A stretch of 64,000 nucleotides of DNA from contig OX465599.1 in NCBI GenBank assembly GCA_950022295.1, positions 288,507,501-288,571,500 of the forward strand, given 5' to 3'. This DNA is from Bromus sterilis. Lineage: Eukaryota > Streptophyta > Magnoliopsida > Poales > Poaceae. The notes beneath the pieces are model-generated. The model searched no databases, was not told the origin of the DNA, and was given only the letters and a program-made list of their open reading frames with translations. Below are positions 10,387 through 22,562 of this stretch, one piece after another. Position 1 is the first letter of the stretch; the number at the start of each line of letters is the position of its first letter. Both the position numbers and the translations under genes were made by a program.

Positions 10387-12057
10387 ACCTCCCCAAGCTT
10401 AATTCCTGCTCGTCCTCGAGTAGGTAAATGATAACAAGCATAATTTCTGTGGTGACATGCCACACAACAATAAAAGGACTTTTAAGTAAAGCAATCAAAG
10501 CATGCAATTCAATTTAAGTCTTAACAAGCAAGAGTCTATATTAGCATTGACACAAGCAACAAAAGAACAAAAGGTGCAAGAGCTCTCGCTGTCCGTGACT
10601 CGAATGTCTCCAGATGGTGTTTGCGTGCAAGCAGGGGATAGGGAAATACGAGAGAAAAAAGGTATTTTTTGAGAACAACTATCTACTAAAGTTTCACACT
10701 TAGTCTCATTTGGATTCTTATCTTGACTCGTCCCCAGACCACTAGTCAGGTACAAGTCAAACTGATCCACTCCCTTTCAATATTTTGAGCACTCATGCAA
10801 TGGATGAGCGTGAGAAAGAAAGTTGACACCTAAAAGGAGAAACAGAAAGAAGGTGGATGAGGAAGACAAAAAGGTGTGAAAGGCTCACATCAATGAGGAC
10901 AATCATAGGCGAGAGAAGGCCATATGATAGATATGATGTGAGGAGTAGGGATTGCCATGCAATGGATGCACATGTGAGCTAAAAGCACTCCAATGGAACT
11001 AGTAGGGGTGCATCTAACTTGCTTGCTCAAGAAGACCTAGAGCTCGTTTGAGGAGGCTCATCAATGCAATATACAAGCCAAGTTCTATAGTGTGAAGGTC
11101 CCCACATAGCTATATGCATGATGATGATCTCTATGGAGTACAAGGGATAGAGGATGAAGTACTAGTGTGGATCTCTCAAAAGGAATAGTAGTGTGCCCCC
11201 TTCTCTCTTTTTATTTCTTTGTTTCTTTTTTCTATTTTTTGTATTTTTTGGTGGCCTCAATGGATCTTTCTATTGAACTCTCATTTGTCCTCTTTGGGAT
11301 CTTTTGATTTTGTCCTCTTTGGGATATTTTCCTCACTTAAGGGGCAACACTCTATATTTTACAAGAATATAGGAGATCTTTCACACTTTACAAAGGTACT
11401 CACATAAAGAAGATATAACTATCATGATGCAAATGTATGCTTCTGCAAGGATAGCAGGAACATGTATGACATGAAGATCAACTCATGAGAAGATGGATGT
11501 TGCATGGCAATGTATCTCGGAAAGGCTATGAAAATGCCTTGTAGGTAGGTATGGTGGCTGTTTTGAGGAAAGATATAAGGAGGTTTATGATGACACAGCG
11601 TATCGTGCCAAGGGTTTGGATGCACCGGCGAAGTATGCGCCAACTCTCAAGATGAGAAAGGGCAATGCACGGTACCGAAGAGGCTAGAAAAAGTATAGGT
11701 GGGTGGAAGTGTCAACTTTCGAATACTCACATTAGTCCGAAGAACTCATGCACTTATTATCGGTAACTCTCAATCTAATCAGGAGGTTCACAAAGAGACA
11801 AGTACCCCGAGGAGGAGTGTATGTGGGTTTGGTTATCCTTGCGCATTCTCGACTCATGGTACGTGAGTGTACTCTAATATTCGAACCCTCCAAAGGTTAG
11901 TGATCCATCTAGTAGCTAGAGTTCTCAACAGGGGTTTTTGGTTTTCGAAAAACACACGGATTTCCCAAAATACGACATCTATCACTAATAGGCTCCAGCT
12001 CTTGACACCAAAAGTTCAAACATTACTCTAGTCAATACCTCAAAACTTTTGCAAGTT
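10387..12057 (-). other. Non-coding 3' internal region of E1
   Basis: Starts with the polypurine tract (minus strand AAGCTTGGGGAGGT, 10387-10400) next to the LTR. The rest has no coding frame of note. It matches 17487-19342, 32157-33765 and 45605-47400 block by block, including a doubled TGTCCTCTTTGGGAT word near 11286-11330. It is the long 3' untranslated part of the element. Confidence 0.75.
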
Positions 12058-12806
12058 AAAGGAGCCAAGACCCCCATGCCACTCTCAAGTGTCAACTTGA
12101 CCTCGACCCGAACGGCAAAGAGGTAGACCAAAGGGAGTATCGTTCTATGATCGGTTCCTTGTTGTATCTTTGTGCATCTAGGCCGGATATCATGTTAAGT
12201 GTGGGCATGTGTGCAAGATTTCAATCCGCACCAAAAGAGAGTCACGTAGTGGCTGTCAAAAGATTCTTTCGATATTTGGTTCATACCCCAAACTCTGGGT
12301 TGTGGTATCCTAAAGGCTCAAGCTTCAACCTCATCGGGTACACGGATTCGGATTGGGTGGGAGACAAGGTGGAGAGGAAGTCCACTTCCGGAGGATGTCA
12401 ATTCCTTGGTAGGTCTTTGGTGAGTTGGTCATCCAAGAAGCAAAATTGTGTTTCTCTCTCTACTACCGAAGCCGAGTAGATTGCAGCCGCAAGTTGTTGT
12501 GCTCAACTATTATGGATGAGGCAAACTTTAAAGGATTACGGTGTCACGTGTGACAAATTGCCTCTTTTATGTGACAATGAAAGTGCTATCAAGATCGCCT
12601 ACAACCCCATTCAACATAGCAAGACGAAGCATATTGAGATTCGTCATCATTTTATTCGAGATCATGTGAAGCGGGGTGATATTGACCTTTCATATGTGGG
12701 CACCGGAGATCAACTTGCGGATATTTTCACCAAGCCCTTGGATGAAGCAAGGTTCCGAGAGTTAAGGCATGAGCTAAATATCATTGATTCAAGTAATGCG
12801 GTTTGA
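12058..12806 (+). pseudogene. Copia RT tail and RNase H
   Basis: Resumes the copia pol after E1. Visible blocks are YRSMIGSLLYLCASRPDIM, FFRYLVHTPNSGLWYP, YTDSDWVGDKVERKSTSG, SSKKQNCVSLSTTEAE, LCDNESAIKIAYNP, HIEIRHHFIRD and VGTGDQLADIFTKPL. These are the RNase H signatures of Ty1/copia (TDSDW, S-T-EAE, DN-SA). An in-frame TAG follows TTEAE at about 12477, where a Tyr codon is usual. The pol end is at 12806. Confidence 0.85.
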
Positions 12807-13648
12807 AGTCTTGCCCACACTCCCCATCTCAACATGAAGTCTAGCTTGGATGTAGGCATGGACATAGGGGGAGTGTTTCTTAAATCATAGGCAACCACTA
12901 CCCCTATTATGCAAAAAGAGATAAAATTCTTTCACTATGGTCACATTCGGCGGCCATCATGGTCACCCAAGGTGACAACAGTGCTTCAAAGAAGAGCATT
13001 GGAAATGAACCCAAGATACATCTTAGTGGTGTCATACCAAACAAGCTCAAACATGGTGGCTTCGGCCACCGCCCCTCTCTTCAGGAGGGTTGGTTCAATT
13101 TGGTGTTTCTTTATTGTGTTTGAGTTGTTGTTTGCATTTTGAGCCCTCCAAGATTGATTGTGCATTTTTCTTGTTGTGTTTTATCTCGGAGTGTTCTCAT
13201 CCTGTTGTTGTTTTTTGAGTCATCCCAAGCCCTTCCCCCTAAGACATTCGATGCAATTGCCCACTCTCCTTTATACTTGGTGGACGGTTCTGCTGCCAGC
13301 GGTACTACCGCTGAGGTCACGGTATTACCGCTCCCGCGGTACTACCATGCCTGGAGCGGTACTACCGCTGCCCCAAGGAGTTGTATAGCTGAAGGGGTAC
13401 GGGGATTTCCTCCCCATTACCCCATTCAGTTTCTTTTCATCCCCTCTGCAGCAGCGGCGCCCACCTCGGCGCCCCCTCCCGGTGTGCCGCCTCCGTGCCA
13501 TCTTTCCCTGTTATCCTCCGGTGGGATCGTTCCCCATCCTCCTCGGGTGCCATGGATACCGGTATTGCCCCATTTCCCCTCTCCTTTGGTTCAGTTTTTT
13601 GAACTTTGTTTCTAGGGAAATACTTGTAGATCCACTAGGTTTTTGGCT
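12807..13648 (+). other. Copia spacer between RNase H and third ORF
   Basis: Non-coding stretch inside the copia element. It begins with GGGGGAGTGTTTC-type purine-rich sequence near 12866. It holds three GGTACTACC motifs between 13290 and 13385. No frame is longer than can be expected by chance. Confidence 0.6.
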
Positions 13649-13850
13649 ATGCCTAGGCACTTTGAGAACATGGATAGATTGCTAGATAGGAATGAAGTAG
13701 ATGTGTTGGAGTGGTTTGAGTTTTTGGAACCCCGGTAGTACCGAATCTCAGATCCGTGTCCTCTGCACCAGGATGGTACTACCGCTGGTCCCGCTGCGGT
13801 ACTACCGCTTGGCGGTACTACCGTGCCTCGGGCGGTACTACCGTGGTTCT
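13289..13850. repeat. Interspersed GGTACTACC/GGTAGTACC motifs in copia
   Basis: Seven GGTACTACC and one GGTAGTACC, with near variants, occur in two clusters (13290-13385 and 13733-13850), mostly embedded as GCGGTACTACCGC, which is nearly self-complementary. The same motif recurs in the U3 of the copia LTR at 33772-33965, so it belongs to the element. Confidence 0.7.
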
Positions 13851-15421
13851 GAGAAACTGACACTTCCCCAACAAACCTACTTTGTTCACTTGTGTCCGGC
13901 TCTTGCATCTCATGTGTTTTGTTTTCCGATTCTCTCTGTTGGTGTTGGTCAGGTGATGGCTCTCGTCGGAATCCCAAGCGCAAGGCCCCTGGCCAATCCG
14001 GAAGCTACTTCAAGAAGACTGCTCACAAGAGGAAGGAACCAGTCAAGCCTGTTTCATAAATTCCTCTTCCCGAGTACAAGGCCTACCGTGATGCCAATCC
14101 GTACCGTGCTGAGCAAGACCCAGAGTTAATTGGCACTCAGTTCTGGAATAAGACTCAGAGGGATGTGCTCCATATGATTCTGAAGCACAGGAAGAACAAG
14201 TTTGTTCCACATGTGAAGTCTGTCCAACTGAGGCACATGCGGGCTCACCCCGAGTACTTTGGAGAGGCATATGCCCTATGCGAGCAGTTTTGGATTCTGG
14301 ATATAATCTCATTCAACAAGCGGTTCGATGCCGAGCTTCTTGCTCAGTTCTTTGCCACGGTGTACTTCACCAACCGCGATGATCGGACCATCATTTGGAT
14401 GTGCAAGAATGAGTAGGTGAGCTGCAAGTGGGGGGATTTCATGGCGGCTCTGCACATTCCCGTCTCCACGAGAGAGGAGCCTGTTGGTGTTCGCCCACAC
14501 ACTGTGGAGAATGCCAAGAACAAGAGTCTGTTAGGTCTTTATCAGACTTCTATTCCCTATACTGATGCCAAGGGAAATCAGAAGTACAGAGTGGTTCTTT
14601 GCCCGTTCTTGGACATCATGCACCGCATCTTCCGGACTTCTCTGTTTCTCCGAGTGGGCAATCTGGACATGGTTCACAGCTATCTGGTGAACATGCTTTT
14701 CCTCTGTGTGGAGTGCAAGGGCACCACGCAGACCTTGGATGTATGTGACATCATGTGGGAGGATCTATATGTTGTTGTGATGGAACGAAAGGTTCCCATT
14801 TATGGCCCATATCTGCAGGTCCTATTCGAGATCACTTGGGCAACTACTTTTGCGGATGAGCGACTTCCCATTGGGCCTCTGACTGCTCACGAGGAGGTTC
14901 AGTTGCGCATCAAGGACAACTGGGTTGGAGGTCATGGTCCTGCGCATGACTCTCCTCCTCTAGCCGGGTCTGATGAGGAGGTTCAGGAGGAGCCAGAGGC
15001 AGGTGGCGGCAGTGTTCCCCGCACTCGCTCCGGTGCGAGCTTTGGTGCTGGTGGTTCGTCTTATGCACAGGGTCCTGAGCAGCCGGGATGGGCTGCCAAG
15101 CTCACCAGGAAGGTGAAGCAGCTCTTTTGCCTTCAGAGTGATATTCAGCACCGCATGTATGAGGCCCACATGAGAGAGAAGGACAACCGGCGGCTGCAGA
15201 AGGCTTTCTACAGGCAGCTGGGTATGACTGTCCAGAGTGGGTCCACGAAGAGCATCACTCCCGAGGACAAGTGGATCTCCAAGTTCAGCGAGTGGGACCT
15301 CACTGATGATGTGCCTGGCCCTTCGTCCACTGCTCAACAGCCAGCTACTGATGACATAGAGGCAGCAAAGGAGTCCGAGGAGTCTGACGATGACGAGGAC
15401 TATGACCCGAACGACGAGTAG
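13649..15421 (+). pseudogene. Copia third ORF (plant transposon protein domain), with stops
   Basis: A single + frame runs from the ATG at 13649 (MPRHFENMDRLLDRNEVD) to the stop at 15419, broken by TAG near 13734, TAA at 14057 and TAG at 14414. The core segment FNKRFDAELLAQFFATVYF...RTIIWMC resembles the 'putative plant transposon protein' domain (Pfam Transposase_32 type) found in extra ORFs of large plant LTR elements. The C-terminal part is hydrophilic, with an acidic tail (DDDEDYDPNDE). Position after RNase H fits the env-position ORF of SIRE/Maximus elements. The 13733-13951 stretch begins GTAGTACC and ends TTGGTCAG, so it could be an intron, but the phases I tried do not join cleanly. 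Confidence 0.7.
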
Positions 15422-15832
15422 TCCATCACCATGGGACGCTAGGTCACTCTCTGCCTTTTTGGCGTCTCGATGCCAAAGGGGGAGAGAGTTTTAGGATTCC
15501 GATTTGCATCTTCTCAGTGTTGGGCGAGTCATAAGCGTGTTTCATTTGTCTCATTTGCTCCGCTTGTGAACTCCGTTTATTTGCTTTGGTTTTTAGTCCG
15601 TCTTGTGAGACTTCTGTGATATATGGTGTGAGACATATGCTTTCCTATGTTCGTACTCTTATTGTCTGGTTATGTGATGCTATGTTATGACGTGTTATCT
15701 TTATGCTCACATATTTGTTATGTCTAGCTTAGTATGGCCTAGTTTATAAAATATAGGGGGAGTGTCTTCCTTATGTGTGTGTCTTGCATTCCAGAGGCAT
15801 ATCTAAAATGATGCACACATCTAGGGGGATCC
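15422..15832 (+). other. Copia 3' UTR, polypurine tract and first bases of 3' LTR
   Basis: After the third ORF comes ATGCCAAAGGGGGAGAG (about 15470), a purine-rich motif common after the last ORF of SIRE-type elements. Around 15755 is ATAGGGGGAG, which I take as the polypurine tract, with the LTR starting TGTCTTCC at 15763. E2 inserts at 15833 after GATCC (probable target copy). The exact LTR start is an inference, because a second AGGGGGAT lies at 15823. Confidence 0.5.
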
Positions 15833-17486
15833 TGATGTCGCGAGAGTTGCTCGCCCCTCGTTGGTTACCCAAAGTGGAAGGTTTGAGATTCAGACAGCAG
15901 CAAATTTCCCTCAGTGAAGATACCAAGGTTTGTCTCCAGTAGGACTCCGGCAACGACAGGAAGGTGACAACGGCGCCAGAGATTAGCGGTTGACGTGGAC
16001 CTGCACACACAACAGATAACTTTGCTCCCAACGAGTACAAAGGGGTTGTCAATCCATCCGGCCTTGTTGTTTACAAAGGGTAAAACGCACGGGATAATAA
16101 TGATAGTGATAGCAACGAAAAAGTAAATAAAGCAGTAACTTGATAGTGGGTGTAAACAATATTGGAAATATGAACCGGGGTCCTATGATGTTCACTAGTG
16201 ATGTCTCTCTCCCAAAAGACGATAAAATAGCCATGCGAGGTAAACAAATTACAGCTGGGCAATTGATAGGATTATGTGCGCAAACCAATGCTAATTATGC
16301 TATAAAGAAAGGAAGAGTCTCAAAAGCTTGGGCGGTACGCCAAGACAAGTAGACCGAAATCCATCTGCATCTACCTACTAATCATCCACCTTGAGATATC
16401 TATCCAGAACATCTCGTTGGTATTAAGTTGCGAATCCCACCCAAAGTGTAAACTCAAAGCAACAGACAACTGCATTAAAGAACTTTGCGTAAAGTAAACA
16501 ATCCTTGCACCCGCAAGTACAAGCACCGTTGTTTTCCCCCTTGTGGCAATAGCACATCCCCTAGACTCATGTTTCTATCACTCAAGCTAGTCATCAGGGG
16601 GCATGAACCCACAATCATGCATAACACTCCTTCTTGGAGTCACTACCTACTACTTGACCAAAGTAATAAACAACAACGGAGAACATGCAAGAATTACTTT
16701 AGAACATAAATATAAAAGAGGAGAATCAAATATATTACTCAAACACAATCTGAACATAATCTCATAATCCATCTGATCCCAGCAAACTCAGCATAGCAAC
16801 AGCAGAAATGTTACATAGGTGCCTCGATCATGTAGGGCAGCTCACGAGGTCTAATCCATGAAGAACAAAGAGGGTAGGAGAACATCACATAGCTACTGAT
16901 CATAGACCCATGGTCCAAGGTGAACTACTCACGGTTCATCCGGGAAGCATCCATGGTGGTGGAGAAGCTCCCGGAGGTGGTTCCTCCCTCCGGCAGGGTG
17001 CCGGGAAGAGGTCTTCTGGTGCTCCCGATCTTGGAAGAGCGGCGGCAGCGGAACAGAGGAGAGATCGCGAAAAGGGGTTCCCATCCTGGGGTTTTTGCCT
17101 CACGGGGAATAAATAGGCGAAGGGGGGCAGCCAGGTTGGCCACCAGGGGTCCAGGTGGCCCCCTGGCGCGGCCCCACCCTAGGGCGCGCCGGGAGGGCGC
17201 CTGGGGCCCTGGTGGGTCCCCTCTGGCCCCCCCTCGGTGATTCCCGAAGCTTCCTGTACGTATATTTTTTTATTGGATTTTTCCCGAATTTTTGGAGCAC
17301 TTTTTATATGGGGGAAATCTGAAATAGAAAAACAGCAGAAAATAGGAACTGGCACTGGGGTGCACTGAGTTAATAGGTTAGTCCAAATATGATCAAAAGT
17401 GTATGGAATTTAATCAATATCATAGCAATATCACACAAAAGAGGCATGGAGCAGGCAGAAATTATAGACACATTTTGGACGTATCA
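15833..17486 (-). repeat. 3' LTR of E2 (1654 bp)
   Basis: The minus strand starts TGATACGTCCAAAATG at 17486 and ends CTCGCGACATCA at 15833. It has a CTATTTATTCC TATA-like box near 17105-17115 and a GC-rich stem upstream. The adjoining polypurine tract is AAGCTTGGGGATGT (minus strand). Confidence 0.85.
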
Positions 17487-19342
17487 ACATCCCCAAGCTT
17501 AATTCCTGCTCGTCCTCGAGTAGGTAAATGATAAAACCATAATTTCTGTGGTGACATGCTAAGAACCATATAAGAACTTTTAAGTAAAGCAATCAAGGCA
17601 TGAAATTCAATTCAAGTCATCACAGGCAAGAGTCTATATTTAGTATTGAAACAAGCAACATAAGAACATAAAGGTGCAAGAGCTCTCGCTGTCCGTGACT
17701 CAAATGTCTCCAAATGGTGTTTGCGTGCAAGAAAGGGGATAGGGATATACGAGAAAAAGTATTTTTGTATTGAGAACTTAATCTACTAAAGTTTCACACT
17801 TGGCCTTCTTTGGAATCTTATCTTGACTCATCCCCAGACCACTAGTCAGGTACAAGTCAAAATGATCCAATCCTTTTCGACATTTTGAGCACTCATGCAA
17901 TGGATGAGCGTAAGCAAGAAAGTTGACACGTAGGATGGCAAATAGAGAATATGGTGGAGGAGGAAGTCAAAAAGGTGAGAAGGGCTCACATCAATGAGGA
18001 CAATCATAGGCGATAGAAAGCCAGATGATAGATATGATGTGAGGAGTAGGGATTTCCATGCAACGGATGCACATATGAGCTAAGGTAAGCTCTCCAATGG
18101 AACTAGTGGGGGTGCATCCAACTTGCTTGCTCAAGAAGACTTAGAGCTCATTTGAGGAGGCTAATCATTGGAATATACAAGCCAAGTTCTATAGTGTGAA
18201 GGTCCCCACATAGCTATATGCATGAATGATAATCTCGATGGAGTACAAGATATAAGAGGGAGTACGAGTGTGGATCTCTCAAAAGGAATAGTAGTGTGCC
18301 CCCTTCTCTCTTTTTATTTCTATTTTTTCTATTTTTTTGGTGGCCTCAACGGCTCTTTATATTTCTCTCATTTGTCCTCTTTGGGATTTTTTAATCTTGT
18401 CCTCTTTGGGATCTTTTCCTCACTTTAGGGGTAACACTCTATATATTACAAAAGGTATAGAAGATCTTTCACACTTTACAAAGTACTCAAATCAGAAAGA
18501 AAATGTAACTATCATGATGTATGCAAATGTATGCCTCTGCCAGTGTAGCAGGATATGCAATGATACTAGCGCGTCATGTAGCAATGATTAGGGCAAGGCC
18601 CAACTAGCATGCGGCTCATTGATCAAGCAAGTACCATGTATGACATGAAGATCAAGTCATGAGAAGATGGATGTTGCATGGCAATGTATCTCGGAAAGGC
18701 TATGGAAATGCCTTGATAGGTAGGTGATGGCTGTTTTGAGGAAGGATATAAGGAAGTTTATGATGACAGAGCGTATCATGCCAAGGGTTTGGATGTACCG
18801 GCGAAGGTGTATGCCAACTCTCGGAGTGAGAAGAAAGCAATGCACGGCACATGAGAGGCTAGAAAAATATGGGAAGGTGGAAGTGTCAACTTTCGAATAC
18901 TCACATTAGTCCGAAGAACTCATGCACTTATTATCGGTAACTCTCAATCTAATAAGGAGGTTCAAAAAGAGACAAGTACCCCGAGAAGGAGTGTATGGGG
19001 GTTTGGTTATCCTTGCGCATCCTCGACTCATGGTACGTGAGTGTACTCTAATATTCAACTCCTCAGAAGAGTAGTGATCCATCTAGTAGCTAAAGTTCTC
19101 AACTAATTTTGTTAGTTTTGAAAATAAACACGGATTGCACAAAATACGACATCTATCACTAATAGCATAAAGCTCTTGACACCAAAAGTCCAAACATTAC
19201 TCAAAACAATACCTCACGACTATTGCAAGTTACTACTACAAAAGAATAGCAACCTCAATTACCTACTCCAATTCAAGACACAAAACTCAGTGCAACATGC
19301 AAACTCTCTAAACAAGATAAACATGAAAACTCAAGAGAGTTC
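15833..19342 (-). mobile_element. E2: Athila-like element, left part
   Basis: Minus-strand 3' LTR (15833-17486) and 3' internal region (17487-19342), interrupted by E3 at 19343 and resuming at 28701. It belongs to the same family as E1, E4 and E5. It inserted in the copia 3' LTR. Confidence 0.82.
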
Positions 19343-20722
19343 TGATGGCCCACAGGCGTAAGGGATCGAGATAGTCTTCGCAGGTAAGTTAACCCAATTT
19401 ATTGATTCGACACACGGGGAGCTAAAGAGTATTTATATGCTTTGACAGTTGAGTTGTCAATTCAACCGCACCTGAAATATACTTGCTTGCAACAATAGAT
19501 AAGTGGTAACGGTGATATGATAGTGATGATAGCAACAACAAAAGTAAATAGCAAAAAGTAAAAACTAATAACCAGCAGGATTGAAAACACTGTAGGCTAG
19601 GGAGATGGATGGTCGGGCGCTGCATGGATGAGAGTAAACATATAATAGATTCTAACACGGGGCAAGGCACACAGAAAAGCAATGATCATCTAGGCAAATA
19701 TCAAACATTAGGCATGTATCCCGTAGGTAGTTGTGCGTGCTTGCAATAATAACTTGCACAACATCTTTTGTCCTACCATCCCGCTACGAACGGGGCCAAA
19801 AGGAACTTATGGAGATTAAGGTACTCCTGTCAAAGAGCACCGGAACAAAGCAATAAACTCAATGCATACATGGAATCCTCAAATCATGGACCATTCCCTT
19901 TGGTGTCCCAAGCTGTCACCTTTGGGATCGCCGGTTCCGGACCATAATAGGTGCATACAACTCATAGATAGGATCTAGAACACAAATATATTCATGGAAA
20001 CACATAGGGTTCAGATCTGAAAACATGGCAATCAGGCCCAAATAGACAAGCATTAAGAACAACAAGTTGTAGCAAAGAAGATACCAATCTAGATGATAGG
20101 CAACATGCCCCAACAATCTGACGAACTATTACACGATTAAACTCATCCAATCCCTACCATCCCCTTTGCCTACAGCAGGGAATTACTCACACATGTGAAG
20201 AGAAGTCATGGAGGATGGATGGAGTGGTGATGGTGATGACGATGGCGATGATCTCCCCTCTCCGGAGGCCAAATCAGCCTCCAGATTAGCCCTCCCGAAG
20301 AAGAACAGAGGGTGGCGGCGGCTCCGCGACGGAAACTGGGAAAACGACTTCTGTTCTGGGGTTTTCTCGTCACGGGGATAAATAGGAGCCTCGATAGGGC
20401 ACCAGAGGAGGGGGGAGCAGCCCAGGCGGCCTGAGGGCACGGCCCCACCCCTGGCTGCGCCAGGGGGGCGCCTGGGGGCCCCAGAGCTCCCCTCTGGTCC
20501 CACTTCTGGCTCCTGGCTCCATCGGGTGCGTGGATTTTCTGGTATTTTTCTGGGAATTTTCCGGGATGTCTAAAAATCCATTTTCCTGCACACAATAAAA
20601 CCATACAGGCAGCTCTGCTGAAAACAGCGTTAGTCCGGGTTAGTTTCATCCAAATCATGCAAGAATGAGGGCAAAACAATAGCAAAAGTGTTTGGAAAAG
20701 TAGATACGTTTGAGACGTATCA
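19343..20722 (-). repeat. 3' LTR of E3 (1380 bp)
   Basis: The minus strand starts TGATACGTCTCAAACG at 20722 and ends GGGCCATCA at 19343. It is a close copy of 27309-28695. The adjacent polypurine tract AAGCTTGGGGGAGT (minus) occupies 20723-20736. Confidence 0.92.
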
Positions 20723-20737
20723 ACTCCCCCAAGCTTA

Positions 20738-22562
20738 GCATATTGCTCGTCCTCAAGGAATCCAGTTCAACGAACTAGACGCGACAAAGAAAACTTTGAC
20801 AAACTCTTTTGCTTCATTAGATGTATATAAGCATGTACTACGAAAAGAGTTTAGCAAGTAATGAAACAATGCTATAAGGACAATGCACAAAGCAATTCTT
20901 CTTTCATGTGATCAGTCACAAACAACTAAAAGTAAATAATAAGATATTGAAAATCAAGACAGGCTCGCAATGCACATAGCTTGAACATACTTGAGTGGAA
21001 TTTCGCTAGCCTCCATGAGTGAAGCAAAACATAAATGCAGAAACTCCTATGGAGTTTTAAAGGTGACTAGAACTCAGTATTTCAGACTAGCAATAACACA
21101 AGCATGCAGAAGACAATGTAATACTTTGGGACAATGCATGTTCCACTAAGAATGACAATTATGCTCTCATAGTTGGTGCTTTGAAGAAAGAAGGGGAGAC
21201 TCTCGAACCGTGGCTTTTGATGGCAAGGTTGAAAACCCGTGAAAGGAAGCAAAGACTAAACATGTGCCAGAGCTCTTGGTTTTGAAAACAAAGATAAAAC
21301 AATTTTGAGAAGTGCAACTTTCCAGTCAACGGTGAATGGTAAAGGTCTCTCAATATCTCCCATGCCAACCATATATAATGCCTTTTGCTTACACATATTC
21401 CCTTATCCATAAATCTTCGATGGTCTATGGAACCTTTTATTTTGCCTCAAGGATGGAAGGAGGGTATCGTTCCACCTATCATAAGCAGCATTTGGTCCAT
21501 TTCACTCCATCATCAAGTATGGGGGAGGTGTAACTCTCATATTTTTTCTTTTTCTGTTTTGACTAGTTAAAACTTCCGTCAAAATATTTTTGGCATGAAA
21601 GATACTGATTTCCCTTAACCGCACCATGAGCTTTGTACGGTTACACAAGGGAAACTTTTGAATAAATTTTGAGATGGCACAAGAAAGTCTAAGTTAGGAG
21701 TGGCCGGTAAATACCACATATAGGTAGGTATGGTGGACTCAAATGGAACAACTGGGTTTGACAAGGGAGTTTGGAAGCACAAGCAGAAATCCGCTTGGTG
21801 CGAGCGAAGGCTAGCAAAAGACTGGGAAGCGACCAACTAGAGAGCAATAACTGTCATAATCATGCAGAGCGACAAAGCAACATTGAATCAGGCATGAAAG
21901 TGATATAACTATTCTGAAACAAAAAGATCACCAAGGCAAAAGTAGACTTTTTAGTCATAAGCATGTGTGAACATGTGCCAAGTCAATCCAAAAATTCTCC
22001 GAAGGGAAATACCACTTCAGTATGCCAAACCATGAACAATGCAATGCATGTAAATCATTTCAACAACACATTATGTACTCTAGCTATTTGGGACTAGCCA
22101 CAAGGAAAGCATGAACACTGGGAAAGCATTGTAAACATAGCACTATGTCGCTACAAGCTGGTCTCTAGATCATAAGTACAGGCATATGTACAGAAGTAGA
22201 AACAAGAAGAGTTCATACCGGTTTTCCTTGTTGCTTCCCTTCCGTCGATCTTCGTCATTACTTCCTGGTCACTTGCACGATCGAACGTAGGAAATATAAT
22301 CAAATGCCATCACGGACTCGAGCTGATCTCTGAAAACAAAGCAAACTAAAGAGAGAAAGGAAATCTTTTTGGGTTTTTCAAAGGTTAAAAGAAAGCAAAA
22401 GAAAAGAGGAAATCTTTTTGTTGTTTTTGCAAAGAAAGAAAGAAAGAAAAAACAGGCAAAATCTTCGAAAAGATCAAAGCGAATAAAATGGATAATACAA
22501 TGGAAAAGTGAGAAGGGCACGTACTCCCCCAAGCTTAGGCTTTCGGCCTAAGTTGGTAGTAG
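20738..22562 (-). other. Non-coding 3' internal region of E3
   Basis: About 1.8 kb with no convincing frame. It holds purine-rich tracts (22370-22460) and, at 22524-22537, a second copy of the polypurine motif (minus strand AAGCTTGGGGGAGT) just after the ATHILA-type ORF. Confidence 0.7.

Larger units (their letters stand above)
8729..12057 (-). mobile_element. E1: Athila-like gypsy fragment (3' LTR plus 3' internal region)
   Basis: A minus-strand LTR (8729-10386), its polypurine tract and about 1.65 kb of non-coding internal sequence. It breaks off at about 12057, where copia RNase H sequence resumes. The element's 5' part (gag, primer site, 5' LTR) is missing, and so is the copia RT segment that should follow 8728. 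One deletion probably removed both. E2, E4 and E5 carry the same LTR and internal sequence. Confidence 0.82.

Noticed and set aside
13733..13951. Definite intron in the copia third ORF
   Set aside because: Ends look like GT...AG, but the phases I tried give a stop or the wrong frame, so it stays only a possibility.
20206..20685. 159-codon minus frame in the E3 3' LTR and its twin near 28177-28564
   Set aside because: They lie wholly in LTR sequence around the promoter and stem-loop; the two copies differ by frame-changing variation, so coding is not maintained.
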